From NCBI RefSeq assembly GCF_021173085.1, contig NZ_CP076413.1:2879501-2943500 (forward strand): 64,000 bases of DNA. The letters are read 5' to 3'. Shown in pieces: positions 49,597 through 58,882 of this stretch; position 1 is the stretch's first letter, and each line of letters begins with the position of its first letter. The translations under genes and the position numbers were made by a program. Under the pieces are notes generated by a model that saw only the letters and a list, made by a program, of their open reading frames with translations, was not told where the DNA came from and did no database searches. Source of the DNA: Ralstonia wenshanensis (GTDB lineage Bacteria; Pseudomonadota; Gammaproteobacteria; Burkholderiales; Burkholderiaceae).

Positions 49597-50868
49597 ATGT
49601 TCCCACTCATGTCCGAGTCCCTGATCCGCCAGGAAGGCGCGCTGATGATCGAAGGCGTCGCGCTAGACGCGATTGCCGCGCAGTTCGGCACGCCCACCTA
49701 CGTGTACTCGCGCGCCGCGCTCACGGCCAACTATCGGGCCTACGCCGCCGCATGCGAAGGTCGCAACGCGCATGTGCAGTACGCCATGAAAGCCAACTCG
49801 AACCTGGCCGTGCTGCAGGTGTTCGCGCAGCTTGGCGCCGGCTTTGACATCGTGTCGGCCGGCGAACTCAAGCGCGTGCTGGCCGCCGGTGCGCCGGCCG
49901 CGAAGGTGGTGTTCTCGGGCGTAGGCAAGAGCGCAGACGAAATGCGCTTCGCGCTGGAGGTCGGCGTGGCGTGCTTCAACGTGGAGTCGATTCCCGAGCT
50001 GCACCGCCTGAACGACGTGGCCGCCTCGATGGGCAAGGTCGCGCCCGTGTCGCTGCGCATCAACCCGGACGTCGACGCCAAGACGCACCCGTACATCTCG
50101 ACGGGCCTGAAGGGCAACAAGTTTGGCGTGGCGTTTGACGAAGTGCTGCCGACCTACCGCGCGGCGGCTGCGATGCCGAACCTGCGCGTGGTCGGCATCG
50201 ACTGCCATATCGGCTCGCAAATCACCGAGGTGTCGCCGTATTTGGATGCGCTGGACAAGGTGCTCGACGTGGTGACGCAGCTCGACGCCGAGGGCATTCG
50301 CCTCGCGCACATTGATGTGGGCGGCGGTCTAGGTATCACGTACACGGACGAGACACCGCCGGACATCACCGCCTTCGCGCGCACGCTGCTGGACCGCGTC
50401 GAGCAGCGCGGCTTCGGCGATCGCACCGTGCTGTTCGAGCCGGGCCGCTCGTTGGTCGGCAACGCGGGCCTGCTGCTCACGCGCGTCGAATACCTCAAGC
50501 CAGGCGCGAGCAAAAACTTCTGCATCGTCGATGCGGCCATGAATGATCTCGCCCGCCCGGCGATGTACGAGGCGTATCACCACATCGTGCCGGTGCGCGA
50601 AGGCCAGAGCGCGCCGGTGGTCTACGACGTCGTGGGCCCGGTGTGCGAATCCGGGGACTGGCTCGGCCGCGACCGTTCGCTGGCGGTGCAGCCCGGCGAC
50701 GTGCTGGCGATCCTGTCAGCCGGCGCGTACGGCTTCACGATGAGTTCCAACTACAACACACGCAATCGCGCCGCCGAAGTCATCGTCGACGGCGACAAGA
50801 TGCACCTCGCACGCGAGCGCGAGTGCTTTGAAGACCTGATCCGCGGCGAGCACCTGTTCCCGGCGTAA
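49597..50868 (+). CDS. lysA: Diaminopimelate decarboxylase
   Basis: A 423-residue PLP enzyme converting meso-diaminopimelate to lysine. The PLP lysine is in QYAMKANSN; HIGSQI, DVGGGLGI and the phosphate-binding EPGRSLVGNAG follow. GPVCESGDWLGRDR carries the active-site Cys of the second subunit. Start 49597 is used; an ATG at 49609 is equally possible. It lies about 50 bases after lptM. Confidence 0.96.
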   Translation: MFPLMSESLIRQEGALMIEGVALDAIAAQFGTPTYVYSRAALTANYRAYAAACEGRNAHVQYAMKANSNLAVLQVFAQLGAGFDIVSAGELKRVLAAGAPAAKVVFSGVGKSADEMRFALEVGVACFNVESIPELHRLNDVAASMGKVAPVSLRINPDVDAKTHPYISTGLKGNKFGVAFDEVLPTYRAAAAMPNLRVVGIDCHIGSQITEVSPYLDALDKVLDVVTQLDAEGIRLAHIDVGGGLGITYTDETPPDITAFARTLLDRVEQRGFGDRTVLFEPGRSLVGNAGLLLTRVEYLKPGASKNFCIVDAAMNDLARPAMYEAYHHIVPVREGQSAPVVYDVVGPVCESGDWLGRDRSLAVQPGDVLAILSAGAYGFTMSSNYNTRNRAAEVIVDGDKMHLARERECFEDLIRGEHLFPA

Positions 50869-50882
50869 GCCTGCATCGCAAA

Positions 50883-50915
50883 GAAAAAGCCGACGCGCAA
50901 ACGTCGGCTTTTTTC
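50883..50915. terminator. Bidirectional terminator between lysA and msrQ
   Basis: AAAGCCGACG and CGTCGGCTTT with A and T tracts serve the convergent lysA and msrQ. Confidence 0.9.
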
Positions 50916-50933
50916 ATGGGCGCGCGACCAGTG

Positions 50934-51590
50934 TCAATCGCGCGCCGGCATCGCGCCTCCAGCCATCGCACTGCGTGGCGAGCGCCAAGCCCACCACACC
51001 CGCAGCCCCAACAGCACGGCCATCACCGCGGCGTAGATCGACACCTCGGCAAAGTCGTGCTTGCCGGCCTTGTGCCACCAGTAGTGCAGGATGCCGAGCA
51101 CGCCGGTCACATAGACAAGCCGGTGCAGCCACTGCCAACGCTTGCCGCCAAGCCTGCGCACCATCGCGTTGGTCGACGTGGCGGCCAGGGGAATCATCAG
51201 CACGAACGCCGCAAAGCCCACGGTAATGAAGGGCCGCTTGACGATGTCCTTGAGCATCGACGCTGGGTCGAGCCCGCGATCGACCAGCAACCAGATCAGG
51301 AAGTGGATTGAGCCGTAGAAGAACGTGTACAGCCCGAGCATGCGGCGAAGCCGGATCAGCCAGTTCATGCCCGTGATGCGGCGCAGCGGCGTGATGGCCA
51401 GCGTGCAGCACAGCAGCACCAGCGTCCATGTGCCGGTCGAGCGCGTGACGAACTCCAGCGGGTTCGGCCCGAACTGGTCCGTCGCACCCAAGAAGACGAT
51501 GCGCAGGAAGGGCACGAGCGCGACCACCCACGCGATCGCCTTCACCACACGCAACTGCTTGGGCGGCAACATCGGCGGCAGCAGTGTCAT
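50934..51590 (-). CDS. msrQ: Heme-binding membrane subunit MsrQ (YedZ)
   Basis: A 218-residue ferric-reductase-like membrane protein with about six helices that passes electrons from the quinone pool or flavins to MsrP. Candidate heme-ligand His residues are in GSIHFLIWL, QWLHRLVYVTG and LHYWWHKAG. The start at 51590 (MTLLPPM) lies 7 bases after the msrP stop. It forms the MsrPQ methionine sulfoxide reductase system. Confidence 0.94.
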   Translation of the reverse strand: MTLLPPMLPPKQLRVVKAIAWVVALVPFLRIVFLGATDQFGPNPLEFVTRSTGTWTLVLLCCTLAITPLRRITGMNWLIRLRRMLGLYTFFYGSIHFLIWLLVDRGLDPASMLKDIVKRPFITVGFAAFVLMIPLAATSTNAMVRRLGGKRWQWLHRLVYVTGVLGILHYWWHKAGKHDFAEVSIYAAVMAVLLGLRVWWAWRSPRSAMAGGAMPARD

Positions 51591-51597
51591 GTCGGCC

Positions 51598-52593
51598 TCA
51601 GAAGTTCTTGCGCAGGTCCATACCCGCGTACAGCGGCGCGACCTGCTCATAGCCGTTGAACATCAGCGTCTTGCGCTTGGGTGCGAAGAGGCCGCCAAAG
51701 CCGCCCTTGTCTTCGCCGATGCGGCGTTCGGTAGCCTGGCTCCATCGCGGGTGGTCCACGGTCGGGTTCACATTGGAATAGAAGCCATATTCGTTGGCCG
51801 CAGCAAGGTTCCAACTCGTCGGCGGCTGCTTGTCGACAAAGCGGATCTTGACGATCGACTTGGCGCTCTTGAAGCCGTACTTCCACGGCACGATCACGCG
51901 CACGGGCGCACCGTTCTGATTCGGCAGCACCTGGCCGTAGAGCCCGAAGGTGAGCAGCGCCAAGGGATGCATCGCCTCGTCCAGGCGCAGGCCTTCGCTG
52001 TACGGCCACTCCAGCACGGGGCTGCTGATGCCGGGCATCTGGCGCTTGTCGGCCAGCGAGATGAATTGGATGTACTTGGCGCCGCCCTGGGGCTCCACCC
52101 GCTTGATCAGCTCGGCCAGCGGAAAGCCCACCCACGGAATCACCATCGACCAGCCCTCGACGCAACGCAGGCGGTAGACGCGCTCTTCCATCGGCGCGAG
52201 CTTCATCAGGTCGTCCAGGTCGTAGGTTTTGGGCGTCTTCACCAAGCCCTCCACGCTGACTTGCCAGGGGTGCGGGCGCAGCGTGCCGGCATAGCGCGCC
52301 GGGTCGGCCTTGTCGGTGCCGAACTCGTAGAAGTTGTTGTACGTGGTGACCTGGTCGTACGGGGTCGCTTTCTCCACGGTCGTGTACGCAGGATTCGGCT
52401 TGCCGGCCAGCTTGGCCAGCGACGGGTTGGCGGCAAAGGCCTCGCGTGAGGCCCACGGCGCCAGCGTTGCGCCGGCAGCGCCCATGGCGGCAGCGGCCAA
52501 AAAGCGACGGCGCTGCTCGAAGATGTGCTGCGGCGTGATCTCGCTGGCGGGGATGTCGTCGCCACGCAGCCAGCGGTCAGTCTTGATCAACAT
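51598..52593 (-). CDS. msrP: Periplasmic methionine sulfoxide reductase catalytic subunit MsrP (YedY)
   Basis: A 331-residue molybdopterin enzyme repairing oxidised methionine in envelope proteins. R28-R29-R30-F31-L32 ahead of a hydrophobic stretch is a Tat signal, consistent with export of folded cofactor protein by TatABC. The Mo-ligand Cys is in [11 protein letters not shown]. Conserved tracts KYIQFISL and [13 protein letters not shown] match YedY. It follows the anti-sigma gene after 94 bases and precedes msrQ. Confidence 0.96.
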   Translation of the reverse strand: MLIKTDRWLRGDDIPASEITPQHIFEQRRRFLAAAAMGAAGATLAPWASREAFAANPSLAKLAGKPNPAYTTVEKATPYDQVTTYNNFYEFGTDKADPARYAGTLRPHPWQVSVEGLVKTPKTYDLDDLMKLAPMEERVYRLRCVEGWSMVIPWVGFPLAELIKRVEPQGGAKYIQFISLADKRQMPGISSPVLEWPYSEGLRLDEAMHPLALLTFGLYGQVLPNQNGAPVRVIVPWKYGFKSAKSIVKIRFVDKQPPTSWNLAAANEYGFYSNVNPTVDHPRWSQATERRIGEDKGGFGGLFAPKRKTLMFNGYEQVAPLYAGMDLRKNF

Positions 52594-52687
52594 GATTCGT
52601 GGTCCTCGTTGTGCGGGAGCGCTGTCCCATGTGCGTTGGTCGTGCCCGCGCCGCCAACCTGACAGCGTGCGGGAAAAAAAGTTAGTG

Positions 52688-53548
52688 CTATTCCTTGCGG
52701 GGCGCAGGCCCGGTGAATTCGCTGTACTGCCGATAGACCACCTGGGCCACTTCCAGCAACTGCGTCCGCGCCAGCGGGCCGGCGACCGCAAACCCCAGAC
52801 CGCGATCCGCCCAATAGAACGCCATCGGTGGCGGGTGATCCACCGCAGGATGAATCGCCTGCAGCACGCGGTTGTCGGGCGCGAGCGTCTCTAGCCGGAA
52901 ACCGGTATCGCGATTGTTCGGCATGCGCCGTAACTGCACGGAGATCCGCGTGCCGCCCGGCCCCTCGTACATCAGCATGGCCGTCGGCGCATCCGCCACG
53001 ACCGTCTGGCGCCCGCCGATGAGCCGGTAGCCGAGCGACGTCAGGTCTGGAATACGCAACTGCGCATCAAGCCGCCGCGACAACCATGTGACGAGATGCG
53101 CCTCTTCGCCGGCCGGCACCTCCACCATGTGTTTGGACTCGGGAGAAAAGACGACGTGCGATACAAGTGCATCGTTCGCGAAACGTTGCATGGGCATGGT
53201 GCGCTCGACGGCACCTCGGCCGAGCCAACCGGCACCCGAGCCAATGGCCAGGCAGGCGACGCTCAACGCCACCACACTCCAGCCGCGCATCGCGCCAAAG
53301 CCGCCGGCCGTCGGGCGACGTGCTGCCGCCAAGATTGCCGCCGGAATGCGGCGCTGCGGCACCGGTTCATTGAGCAGCGGATCGAGCGCGTGGTGCAATT
53401 GCGCGTCCGTCCTGCGCCAGCCCGCGACCTCGGCGGCTGCGTGCGGGTGCGCAGCAAGATAAGCCTCCACGACGGCGCGCTGCGGCGCGGGCAAGCGGCC
53501 GTCAGCATAGGCGTGAAGTTCGTCGATATGAATGGAATTGGAGGACAT
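52688..53548 (-). CDS. Membrane anti-sigma factor
   Basis: A 286-residue anti-sigma factor for the adjacent ECF sigma. The N-terminal domain ([24 protein letters not shown], then [11 protein letters not shown]) has the anti-sigma fold but lacks the HxxxCxxC zinc motif; the only Cys is in the membrane helix (about 93-113). The periplasmic C-terminal domain (about 115-286) holds clustered Met residues (for example AMLMYEG and PPPMAFY). ATG at 53548 with GTGAGG upstream is used; it overlaps nothing but ends near the sigma stop. A periplasmic signal rather than cytosolic thiol oxidation is likely. Confidence 0.88.
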   Translation of the reverse strand: MSSNSIHIDELHAYADGRLPAPQRAVVEAYLAAHPHAAAEVAGWRRTDAQLHHALDPLLNEPVPQRRIPAAILAAARRPTAGGFGAMRGWSVVALSVACLAIGSGAGWLGRGAVERTMPMQRFANDALVSHVVFSPESKHMVEVPAGEEAHLVTWLSRRLDAQLRIPDLTSLGYRLIGGRQTVVADAPTAMLMYEGPGGTRISVQLRRMPNNRDTGFRLETLAPDNRVLQAIHPAVDHPPPMAFYWADRGLGFAVAGPLARTQLLEVAQVVYRQYSEFTGPAPRKE

Positions 53549-53556
53549 GGCGAGCC

Positions 53557-54129
53557 TCACTTCACGCGGTGCAGCGCTGCGCTGCTCCCGTCGTCAGACA
53601 CCGCCGATGCACGGGACGCAGCGGGCGAGCCATCCAGCGCCACGCGCATCCGCTCACGCGCCCGCGACAGCCGCGACATCACCGTGCCCACCGGCACCCC
53701 CAGCACGTCGGCGGCTTCCTTGTAGGCGAACTGCTCCAGACCGACGAGCAGCAGTACCGCCCGCTGGTCTTCGGGCAGCGTCGCCAGCGCACGCAGCAAG
53801 TCGCGGCGCAAACCGGGGTCGTCGTCGACGGGGATCTCGGGAGGTGAGTCGCTCAGCTCGATCCGATCGGGCCGGCGCACGGCGTTCAGGTGCAGCCGAT
53901 GCATGATGGTGAGCAGCCAGGCAAACAACCCGTCGCCCTCGCCCTTTGCGCCAATCTGCCCGATCGGCCCAAGCCTGGGCCGTAGCTGGAACCGCCAGCG
54001 ATAACGCCAGGCGCGTTCCAGCGTGTCCTGGACAAGATCATCGGCACGGCTGGCATCCCGCATCAGGCCGCGCGCGTGTCGGCGCAGGCGTGGCGTGAGC
54101 GCAATCAGCCGGCTGGCCAGGTCGGACAT
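53557..54129 (-). CDS. ECF RNA polymerase sigma factor
   Basis: A 190-residue sigma-70-family ECF factor. Region 2 (RLRRHARGLMRDASRADDLVQDTLERAW) is followed by an unusually long linker with a Gly-rich insert (GPIGQIGAKGEGDG). Region 4 (LPEDQRAVLLLVGLEQFAYKEAADVLG then VPVGTVMSRLSRARERM) binds the -35. It lies 25 bases after the lipoprotein gene and 8 bases before the anti-sigma start, so the set is one operon. Confidence 0.93.
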   Translation of the reverse strand: MSDLASRLIALTPRLRRHARGLMRDASRADDLVQDTLERAWRYRWRFQLRPRLGPIGQIGAKGEGDGLFAWLLTIMHRLHLNAVRRPDRIELSDSPPEIPVDDDPGLRRDLLRALATLPEDQRAVLLLVGLEQFAYKEAADVLGVPVGTVMSRLSRARERMRVALDGSPAASRASAVSDDGSSAALHRVK

Positions 54130-54154
54130 ATGAGCGCGAGCGAAGGCGGGGGGC

Positions 54155-54589
54155 TTACGGCTTGGCGATGTGCCAAACGTTCATGAAGCCGTCTCCGGTC
54201 TGATCACCGGGCATCTTGTCCTTGGTCCAGAGGTAGAGCGGCTTGCCGCGATAGGCCCACTGTTTCTTGCCGTCGTCGCGCGTGATGATGGTGTAATCGC
54301 CAGACGGCTTGTCGGCGTCATTGGCAGCCAGCGGCGGCCAGTTCTCGGCGCACTTGCCGTTACAGGCGCTCTTGCCGGCCATGGCGTCACGGTCGAACGT
54401 GTAGAGCGCCATGCCGTGCTGATCCGTAAGCGTGCCGTTGGTCACCTTGACGGCCGATGGCGTGGACGACCCGCCCATGCCCATACCCATGCCGCTGCAG
54501 CCTGCCAAACCGAATGCGGCAAGCAGCGCGGCGCCGGCCAATGCGGCGCGCGGATTGAACAACTTCTGGGAAGCTGCGGACTGGCTCAT
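54155..54589 (-). CDS. COG4315-type secreted lipoprotein
   Basis: A 144-residue lipoprotein (lipobox LAGC) with the COG4315 repeat of unknown function: NGTLTDQHGMALYTFDRDAMAG, then KSACNGKCAENWPPL with a conserved Cys pair, and YRGKPLYLWTKDKMPG. Directly after the lipid Cys comes SGMGMGMGG, and the small mature protein is Met-rich. Immediately downstream are the sigma, anti-sigma and MsrPQ genes. A sacrificial or sensed Met role is possible but unproven; it could equally be a cell-surface redox protein. Confidence 0.85.
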   Translation of the reverse strand: MSQSAASQKLFNPRAALAGAALLAAFGLAGCSGMGMGMGGSSTPSAVKVTNGTLTDQHGMALYTFDRDAMAGKSACNGKCAENWPPLAANDADKPSGDYTIITRDDGKKQWAYRGKPLYLWTKDKMPGDQTGDGFMNVWHIAKP

Positions 54590-54638
54590 CTTGTTCTCCT
54601 GGGATGGAGGGGCGCGCCGATCGCGCCCTCACTGAGCA

Positions 54639-54666
54639 GTAAACACGCTAGGCGCGTCTTTATTCC
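54639..54666 (-). promoter_or_regulatory. Candidate ECF-type promoter of the lipoprotein-sigma operon
   Basis: On the minus strand, GGAATAAA (54659-54666) is followed after a 16-base spacer (measured from GGAATA) by GTTTAC (54639-54644) within CGTGTTTAC. GGAA-type -35 elements are typical of ECF sigmas, so autoregulation is inferred. A GC-rich hairpin (54611-54627) lies just above the ribosome binding site. Confidence 0.4.
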
Positions 54667-54697
54667 AGTCCGCCGAGATTTTTTTGTGACTGACGGC

Positions 54698-55885
54698 TTA
54701 CAGCTCGCCGTAACTATGCAGGCCTGAGAGGAACATGTTCACGCCCAGGAAGGCGAACGTCGTCACCAACAGGCCAATCAGCGCCCACCAGGCCGCCATG
54801 CGGCCACGCAGGCCCTTCATCAGGCGCATGTGCAGCCACGCCGCGTAGTTCAGCCAAACGATCAGCGCCCAGGTTTCCTTCGGATCCCAGCTCCAGTAGC
54901 CGCCCCAGGCGTCAGCCGCCCACAGCGCACCGAGAATCGTGGCGATGGTGAAGAACGCAAACCCGACGGTGATGGCCTTGTACATCACGTCGTCCAGCAC
55001 TTCGAGCGACGGAAGGCGATCGGCGAGCACGCCGCGCTCCTTCAGCAGATAAGCCGCGCCCACCATAGCCGACAGCGCGAACGTGCCGTAACCGATGAAA
55101 TTGGCCGGTACGTGGATCTTCATCCACCAGCTTTGCAGAGCCGGCACCAGCGGCTGGATCTCCTGCGCGCTGCGCGACACCGTGTACCACAGCAGAAAAC
55201 CCACCGCTGCCGACACCACCAGCATCACGAACGGCCCCAGCGCGCGCGTCTTGTAACGCTGCTCGTAGTACAGATAGAACAGCGAGGTGATCAGCGTAAA
55301 GAGGATGAACACCTCGTACAGATTCGAGATGGGGATGTGGCCAATGTCTGCGCCCACCAGGTACGACTCATACCACCGCACCAGCATGCCGGTCAGGCCG
55401 AGCACCACGGCCGCCCAGCACAGCTTGCTGCCGATCGATCCACCCGCTTCCCAGCGCAGCAGAAAACCCGTCCAGAAAAACAGCGTGGACAGGAAGATCA
55501 GTGCGCTCATCCACAGGATGGCCGACTGGCTCGCAAGGAAATACTTGAGGAAGAAGGCGTGTTCAGCCCGGGCGAGATCCGGGCCATTGGCGCCGGCATA
55601 TTGCGAGATACCGAACAGCGCCAGCACGGCGATGCCGATCATCAGCACGCGCACCGGCTTCCATGTCCAGCCCAGCCATGCGAAGGCGGGCACGGCGGCG
55701 ACGAGAATGCCGCGCTCGTAGCCATCCATATAAGCGCCATAGCGGGAGAAGGCATAACCAGCCCCGGCCGCCAGCATTGCAGCAAACAGCCAGTCAAACC
55801 AGCCTAGGCGGCGGAAATACGATGGGCGTTGCAGCGCGCCCAGATCGGCGCTCGCCATGGTCGTTTGGGGATTGCTCGCTTCCAT
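54698..55885 (-). CDS. ccsB: System II cytochrome c heme-attachment protein CcsB
   Basis: A 395-residue membrane protein (CcsB, also called CcsA/ResC) with about eight helices that with ResB/Ccs1 transports heme and attaches it to apocytochromes. The tryptophan-rich heme-handling motif WGGYWSWDPKETWAL is present. The start at 55885 (MEASNPQ) lies 7 bases after the resB stop. It precedes the lipoprotein gene by about 110 bases. Confidence 0.94.
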   Translation of the reverse strand: MEASNPQTTMASADLGALQRPSYFRRLGWFDWLFAAMLAAGAGYAFSRYGAYMDGYERGILVAAVPAFAWLGWTWKPVRVLMIGIAVLALFGISQYAGANGPDLARAEHAFFLKYFLASQSAILWMSALIFLSTLFFWTGFLLRWEAGGSIGSKLCWAAVVLGLTGMLVRWYESYLVGADIGHIPISNLYEVFILFTLITSLFYLYYEQRYKTRALGPFVMLVVSAAVGFLLWYTVSRSAQEIQPLVPALQSWWMKIHVPANFIGYGTFALSAMVGAAYLLKERGVLADRLPSLEVLDDVMYKAITVGFAFFTIATILGALWAADAWGGYWSWDPKETWALIVWLNYAAWLHMRLMKGLRGRMAAWWALIGLLVTTFAFLGVNMFLSGLHSYGEL

Positions 55886-55892
55886 CACCGGC

Positions 55893-58097
55893 TCACTTCG
55901 TTGGTTTGGGGTCGACGCTCGCTGCACCGGCGGCATCGGGGGCGCTCGGGGCTCCTGCCGCGGCGCGAATATCGTGCTTGAGGCGCTCGAACTCGCGGTC
56001 AAAGTCGAGCGTGCGGCGCATGGTCGACATGGCTGTGAGCACATGTGCGCCAGAGACGCTTTCGTTGGCCTGACCGGATTGCGGCCGGATCCACAGCCAC
56101 CAGCGGCGCTCTCGCACGTAAAACATCGAGAACACGCCCAGCACCAGCAGCAACGACCCAAGATACACGATGTTTTTGCCCGGCGCACGTGTGAGCTGGA
56201 ACACGCTGGCCTGCACTTGCTGGAAGTCGGTCAGCTGCAGATACACCGGTGCACCGTAGAAGGCATTGTCCGACAGCGCGTTGATGGCGCTCTGCAACCA
56301 CTGACTGCTGGCGGCATCCACAATGGGGGCCGGTTGGCCGTCCTGCGCGCGGGCCAGTTGCCACAGCTCCCACATCGAGCTGTTGATGATCTTCATCAGC
56401 ACATCGGCGGCCTTCTCGCGCTCGCCTTCGGGCACCGATTTCTGCAGGAAGGTGGCGACTGCGGCAAAGCCGCCCTGCGCACCCGCGGAGCCGTCCTTTA
56501 CATCGGCAGCGCCAGCAAAGAGGTCGAGCGCGCGACGGGCGCTTTCCATCAACTGGTTGCGCAGTTCCGCACGCTGCTCGCCGGGCATGGAGAGCAGCGC
56601 AAACCGGCGCGCCGCTTCGCCCCGCATCGCCGGATTTTGCAGCGCAGCGCGCAGGCGCATCCAGTCGCGGACGGTGCCTTGTGCGTCCGCAGGAATGCGC
56701 AGGTAGCGGAACGGCTCGTCGGGCTGTGAACGCATGCCGGCCAGGAACACCGACTGCCCGTCCAGCGTGACCGGCTGCATGTAATTGCTGAACTCGTGCG
56801 CCTGCCCGTTGGCGTCGCGCAGCTTGTACTGGACCGAGGGGCCGACGTTGCGCAGGTCGCGGTCGCGCGTCATCTTGGTCACGTTGCCAAGCTCCGCGCG
56901 CAGACCACTTTCCGCACCGCCCTTCTTGCCGACCCCGCGAGCGTCCTGCTTGCCGGAGGCGTCCGTCACCGTTTCGACATTCATCAGGCGGAAGTCGGAG
57001 AACTCGACCGTGTAATCGCCGCCCTTGCCGGTGAGCTTGGAGCTTTCGCCCACGACGCCCGACATGTCGAACGTCTTGGCGTTATCACCTTGCATCGGGA
57101 AGCCGGTCAGCTTGAGTTTCGAGCCGCCATCTTCGAAGCTCGACTGGTAGATCGCCACGCCGTCATACACGAACGGCTTGTTCACCTCCACGCGTGCGGC
57201 GGTCTGCTTGCCGGTACGACGGTCGGTCACGACGATGTCGCTGGCGAACAGCTTTGGCATGCCGGTCGAATAATGCTCAACCGTGAACTTCTTGAGCGTG
57301 ATCATGAACGGCAGGTCCTGGATCAGCGCGCCATCGGCGATGTTGAGGATCGCCGTGCTGACGCTCGAACCTTCCGGCACGAACGCATTGCCGCGAAAGC
57401 CGGGGTTCGACGTCGAGAGCCGATGTTCCGGGCCGATGTCGCTGATGACCGCATTGCCCTTGATGGGCGACTTGCCGCCAAACCACATCTGCGCGCGGAT
57501 CATCATGTCGCCGTCCAGCAGCCCGCCGATGCAGATCACGACGATGGCCGTGTGCGCAAGGATGTAGCCGATCTTGTTGCCCGCCCCGGCCTTTGCGGTG
57601 ATCAGCGTCGCACCACCCTCGCGCGCGAACGCCTTGATGCGGAAGCCGCGGTTCTGCGCAAGTGCGGCCAAGCGAGCGATGACGGTTGCGGTGTCGACGG
57701 TGGAATCAAATTCGTCGCGGTGATGGAACGCACGCAAGCTGCCTTCGCGCACGTTCTCGCGCCAGGAGCGCATGTCGGCCAGCATCTTGGGGGCGTTGCG
57801 CACGATGCACAGCGAGGTCGACACCACCAGAAACGCCAGGATCAGCAGAAACCACCAGGCGCTATAGACGGTGGGCAGCGTCAGCGAGCGGAACACGTCG
57901 GCCCAGAACGGCCCGAACTGGTTGACGTAGTTCGGATACGGATCGTTCTGTTTGAGCACCGTGCCGATCACGCTGGCAATGGCGATCACCGTCAGCAGGC
58001 TGATGGCAAAGCGCATCGACGACAGCAGCTCGACCGTTTCGCGCAGCGCGCGACGGCGGGAGCGGATCTGGACGCCGGAAGTGGAGACCGAAGACAT
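55893..58097 (-). CDS. resB: System II cytochrome c biogenesis protein ResB/Ccs1
   Basis: A 734-residue membrane protein with three N-terminal helices, a large periplasmic domain and a C-terminal helix. SSMRFAISLLTVIAIASVIGTVLKQ is the family N-terminus. ATG at 58097 is used; TTG at 58109 is an alternative. It delivers heme and apocytochrome to CcsB. Upstream is the cytochrome c4 gene with its own terminator. Confidence 0.93.
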   Translation of the reverse strand: MSSVSTSGVQIRSRRRALRETVELLSSMRFAISLLTVIAIASVIGTVLKQNDPYPNYVNQFGPFWADVFRSLTLPTVYSAWWFLLILAFLVVSTSLCIVRNAPKMLADMRSWRENVREGSLRAFHHRDEFDSTVDTATVIARLAALAQNRGFRIKAFAREGGATLITAKAGAGNKIGYILAHTAIVVICIGGLLDGDMMIRAQMWFGGKSPIKGNAVISDIGPEHRLSTSNPGFRGNAFVPEGSSVSTAILNIADGALIQDLPFMITLKKFTVEHYSTGMPKLFASDIVVTDRRTGKQTAARVEVNKPFVYDGVAIYQSSFEDGGSKLKLTGFPMQGDNAKTFDMSGVVGESSKLTGKGGDYTVEFSDFRLMNVETVTDASGKQDARGVGKKGGAESGLRAELGNVTKMTRDRDLRNVGPSVQYKLRDANGQAHEFSNYMQPVTLDGQSVFLAGMRSQPDEPFRYLRIPADAQGTVRDWMRLRAALQNPAMRGEAARRFALLSMPGEQRAELRNQLMESARRALDLFAGAADVKDGSAGAQGGFAAVATFLQKSVPEGEREKAADVLMKIINSSMWELWQLARAQDGQPAPIVDAASSQWLQSAINALSDNAFYGAPVYLQLTDFQQVQASVFQLTRAPGKNIVYLGSLLLVLGVFSMFYVRERRWWLWIRPQSGQANESVSGAHVLTAMSTMRRTLDFDREFERLKHDIRAAAGAPSAPDAAGAASVDPKPTK

Positions 58098-58119
58098 GCT
58101 GGGAGACAACCTGTTCAGA

Positions 58120-58163
58120 AACGAAAACAGGGTGGCGATGCCAGGCGCATTGCCACCCTGTTC
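58120..58163 (-). terminator. Intrinsic terminator after the cytochrome c4 gene
   Basis: On the minus strand, a perfect 11-bp stem (58126-58136 with 58152-58162) is followed by TTTTCGTTTC. It separates the cytochrome gene from resB. Confidence 0.8.
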
Positions 58164-58209
58164 TTCTTGTTGATTGTGCGACCGTCACATGACGGCCGGG
58201 TGCGGCAGA

Positions 58210-58869
58210 TTAGCGCAGGCCCGCAATGTAGTCGGCTACCGCCTTGATCTGCTGGGCCGTCATGCGACCAGCCAAGTCGCGCATCTGTACGCTGTTCTTG
58301 CGGGTGCCGCTTTGGAACGCAACCAGTTGAGCTTCAGTGTATTCGGAGAACTGACCTGCAATACGCGGATATTGCGCCGGGATACCGGCACCCGTCGGGC
58401 CGTGACAGCCTGCGCATGCTGCGATACCGCGCTTGGCGTCGCCGCCGCGATACAGCTTCTGGCCCAGCTCGATGGTGTCTTTGCTCTTGGCCGAACCCGG
58501 CTTCCAAGCCGGTTGCTTACCCAGGTAGGCACCAATGTCCTTCATGTCCTGGTCCGACAGCGCGCCGGCATACAGAGACATGACCGGCTGGTTACGGTCG
58601 GTCTTGGCCTTGAAATCCTTGAGCTGCTTTTCGATGTATTCGGCGTGCTGGCCAGCCAGCTTCGGGTTGACGTTCATGGCGCTGTTGCCGCCGGCGCCGT
58701 GACAACTGGCACATGCAGGCACGCCACTGGCGGGCACACCGGTGTTGAAAATCGTTTCGCCGCGCGCGGCGTCGGCCTTGGCGACTTTTTGCTCTTCGGC
58801 ATGGGCCATGGAAAAGACCGATGCCAGGGACAGCGCTGCGACAGCAAAAACGTTCGCGATGCGGTTCAT
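58210..58869 (-). CDS. Diheme cytochrome c4
   Basis: A 219-residue periplasmic diheme cytochrome. The signal peptide ends near FSMAHA. Two CxxCH hemes are present: C53-H57 (CASCH) and a second CAGCH about 95 residues on. Each is followed by a Met-containing tract (MSLYAGALSDQDM and MRDLAGRMT) for axial ligation. The two halves are homologous, as in c4. Likely donor to a terminal oxidase. The adjacent ccsB-resB and dsbD would mature it. The start at 58869 has AAGGTGTG upstream. Confidence 0.93.
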   Translation of the reverse strand: MNRIANVFAVAALSLASVFSMAHAEEQKVAKADAARGETIFNTGVPASGVPACASCHGAGGNSAMNVNPKLAGQHAEYIEKQLKDFKAKTDRNQPVMSLYAGALSDQDMKDIGAYLGKQPAWKPGSAKSKDTIELGQKLYRGGDAKRGIAACAGCHGPTGAGIPAQYPRIAGQFSEYTEAQLVAFQSGTRKNSVQMRDLAGRMTAQQIKAVADYIAGLR

Positions 58870-58882
58870 TCGCACACCTTGT

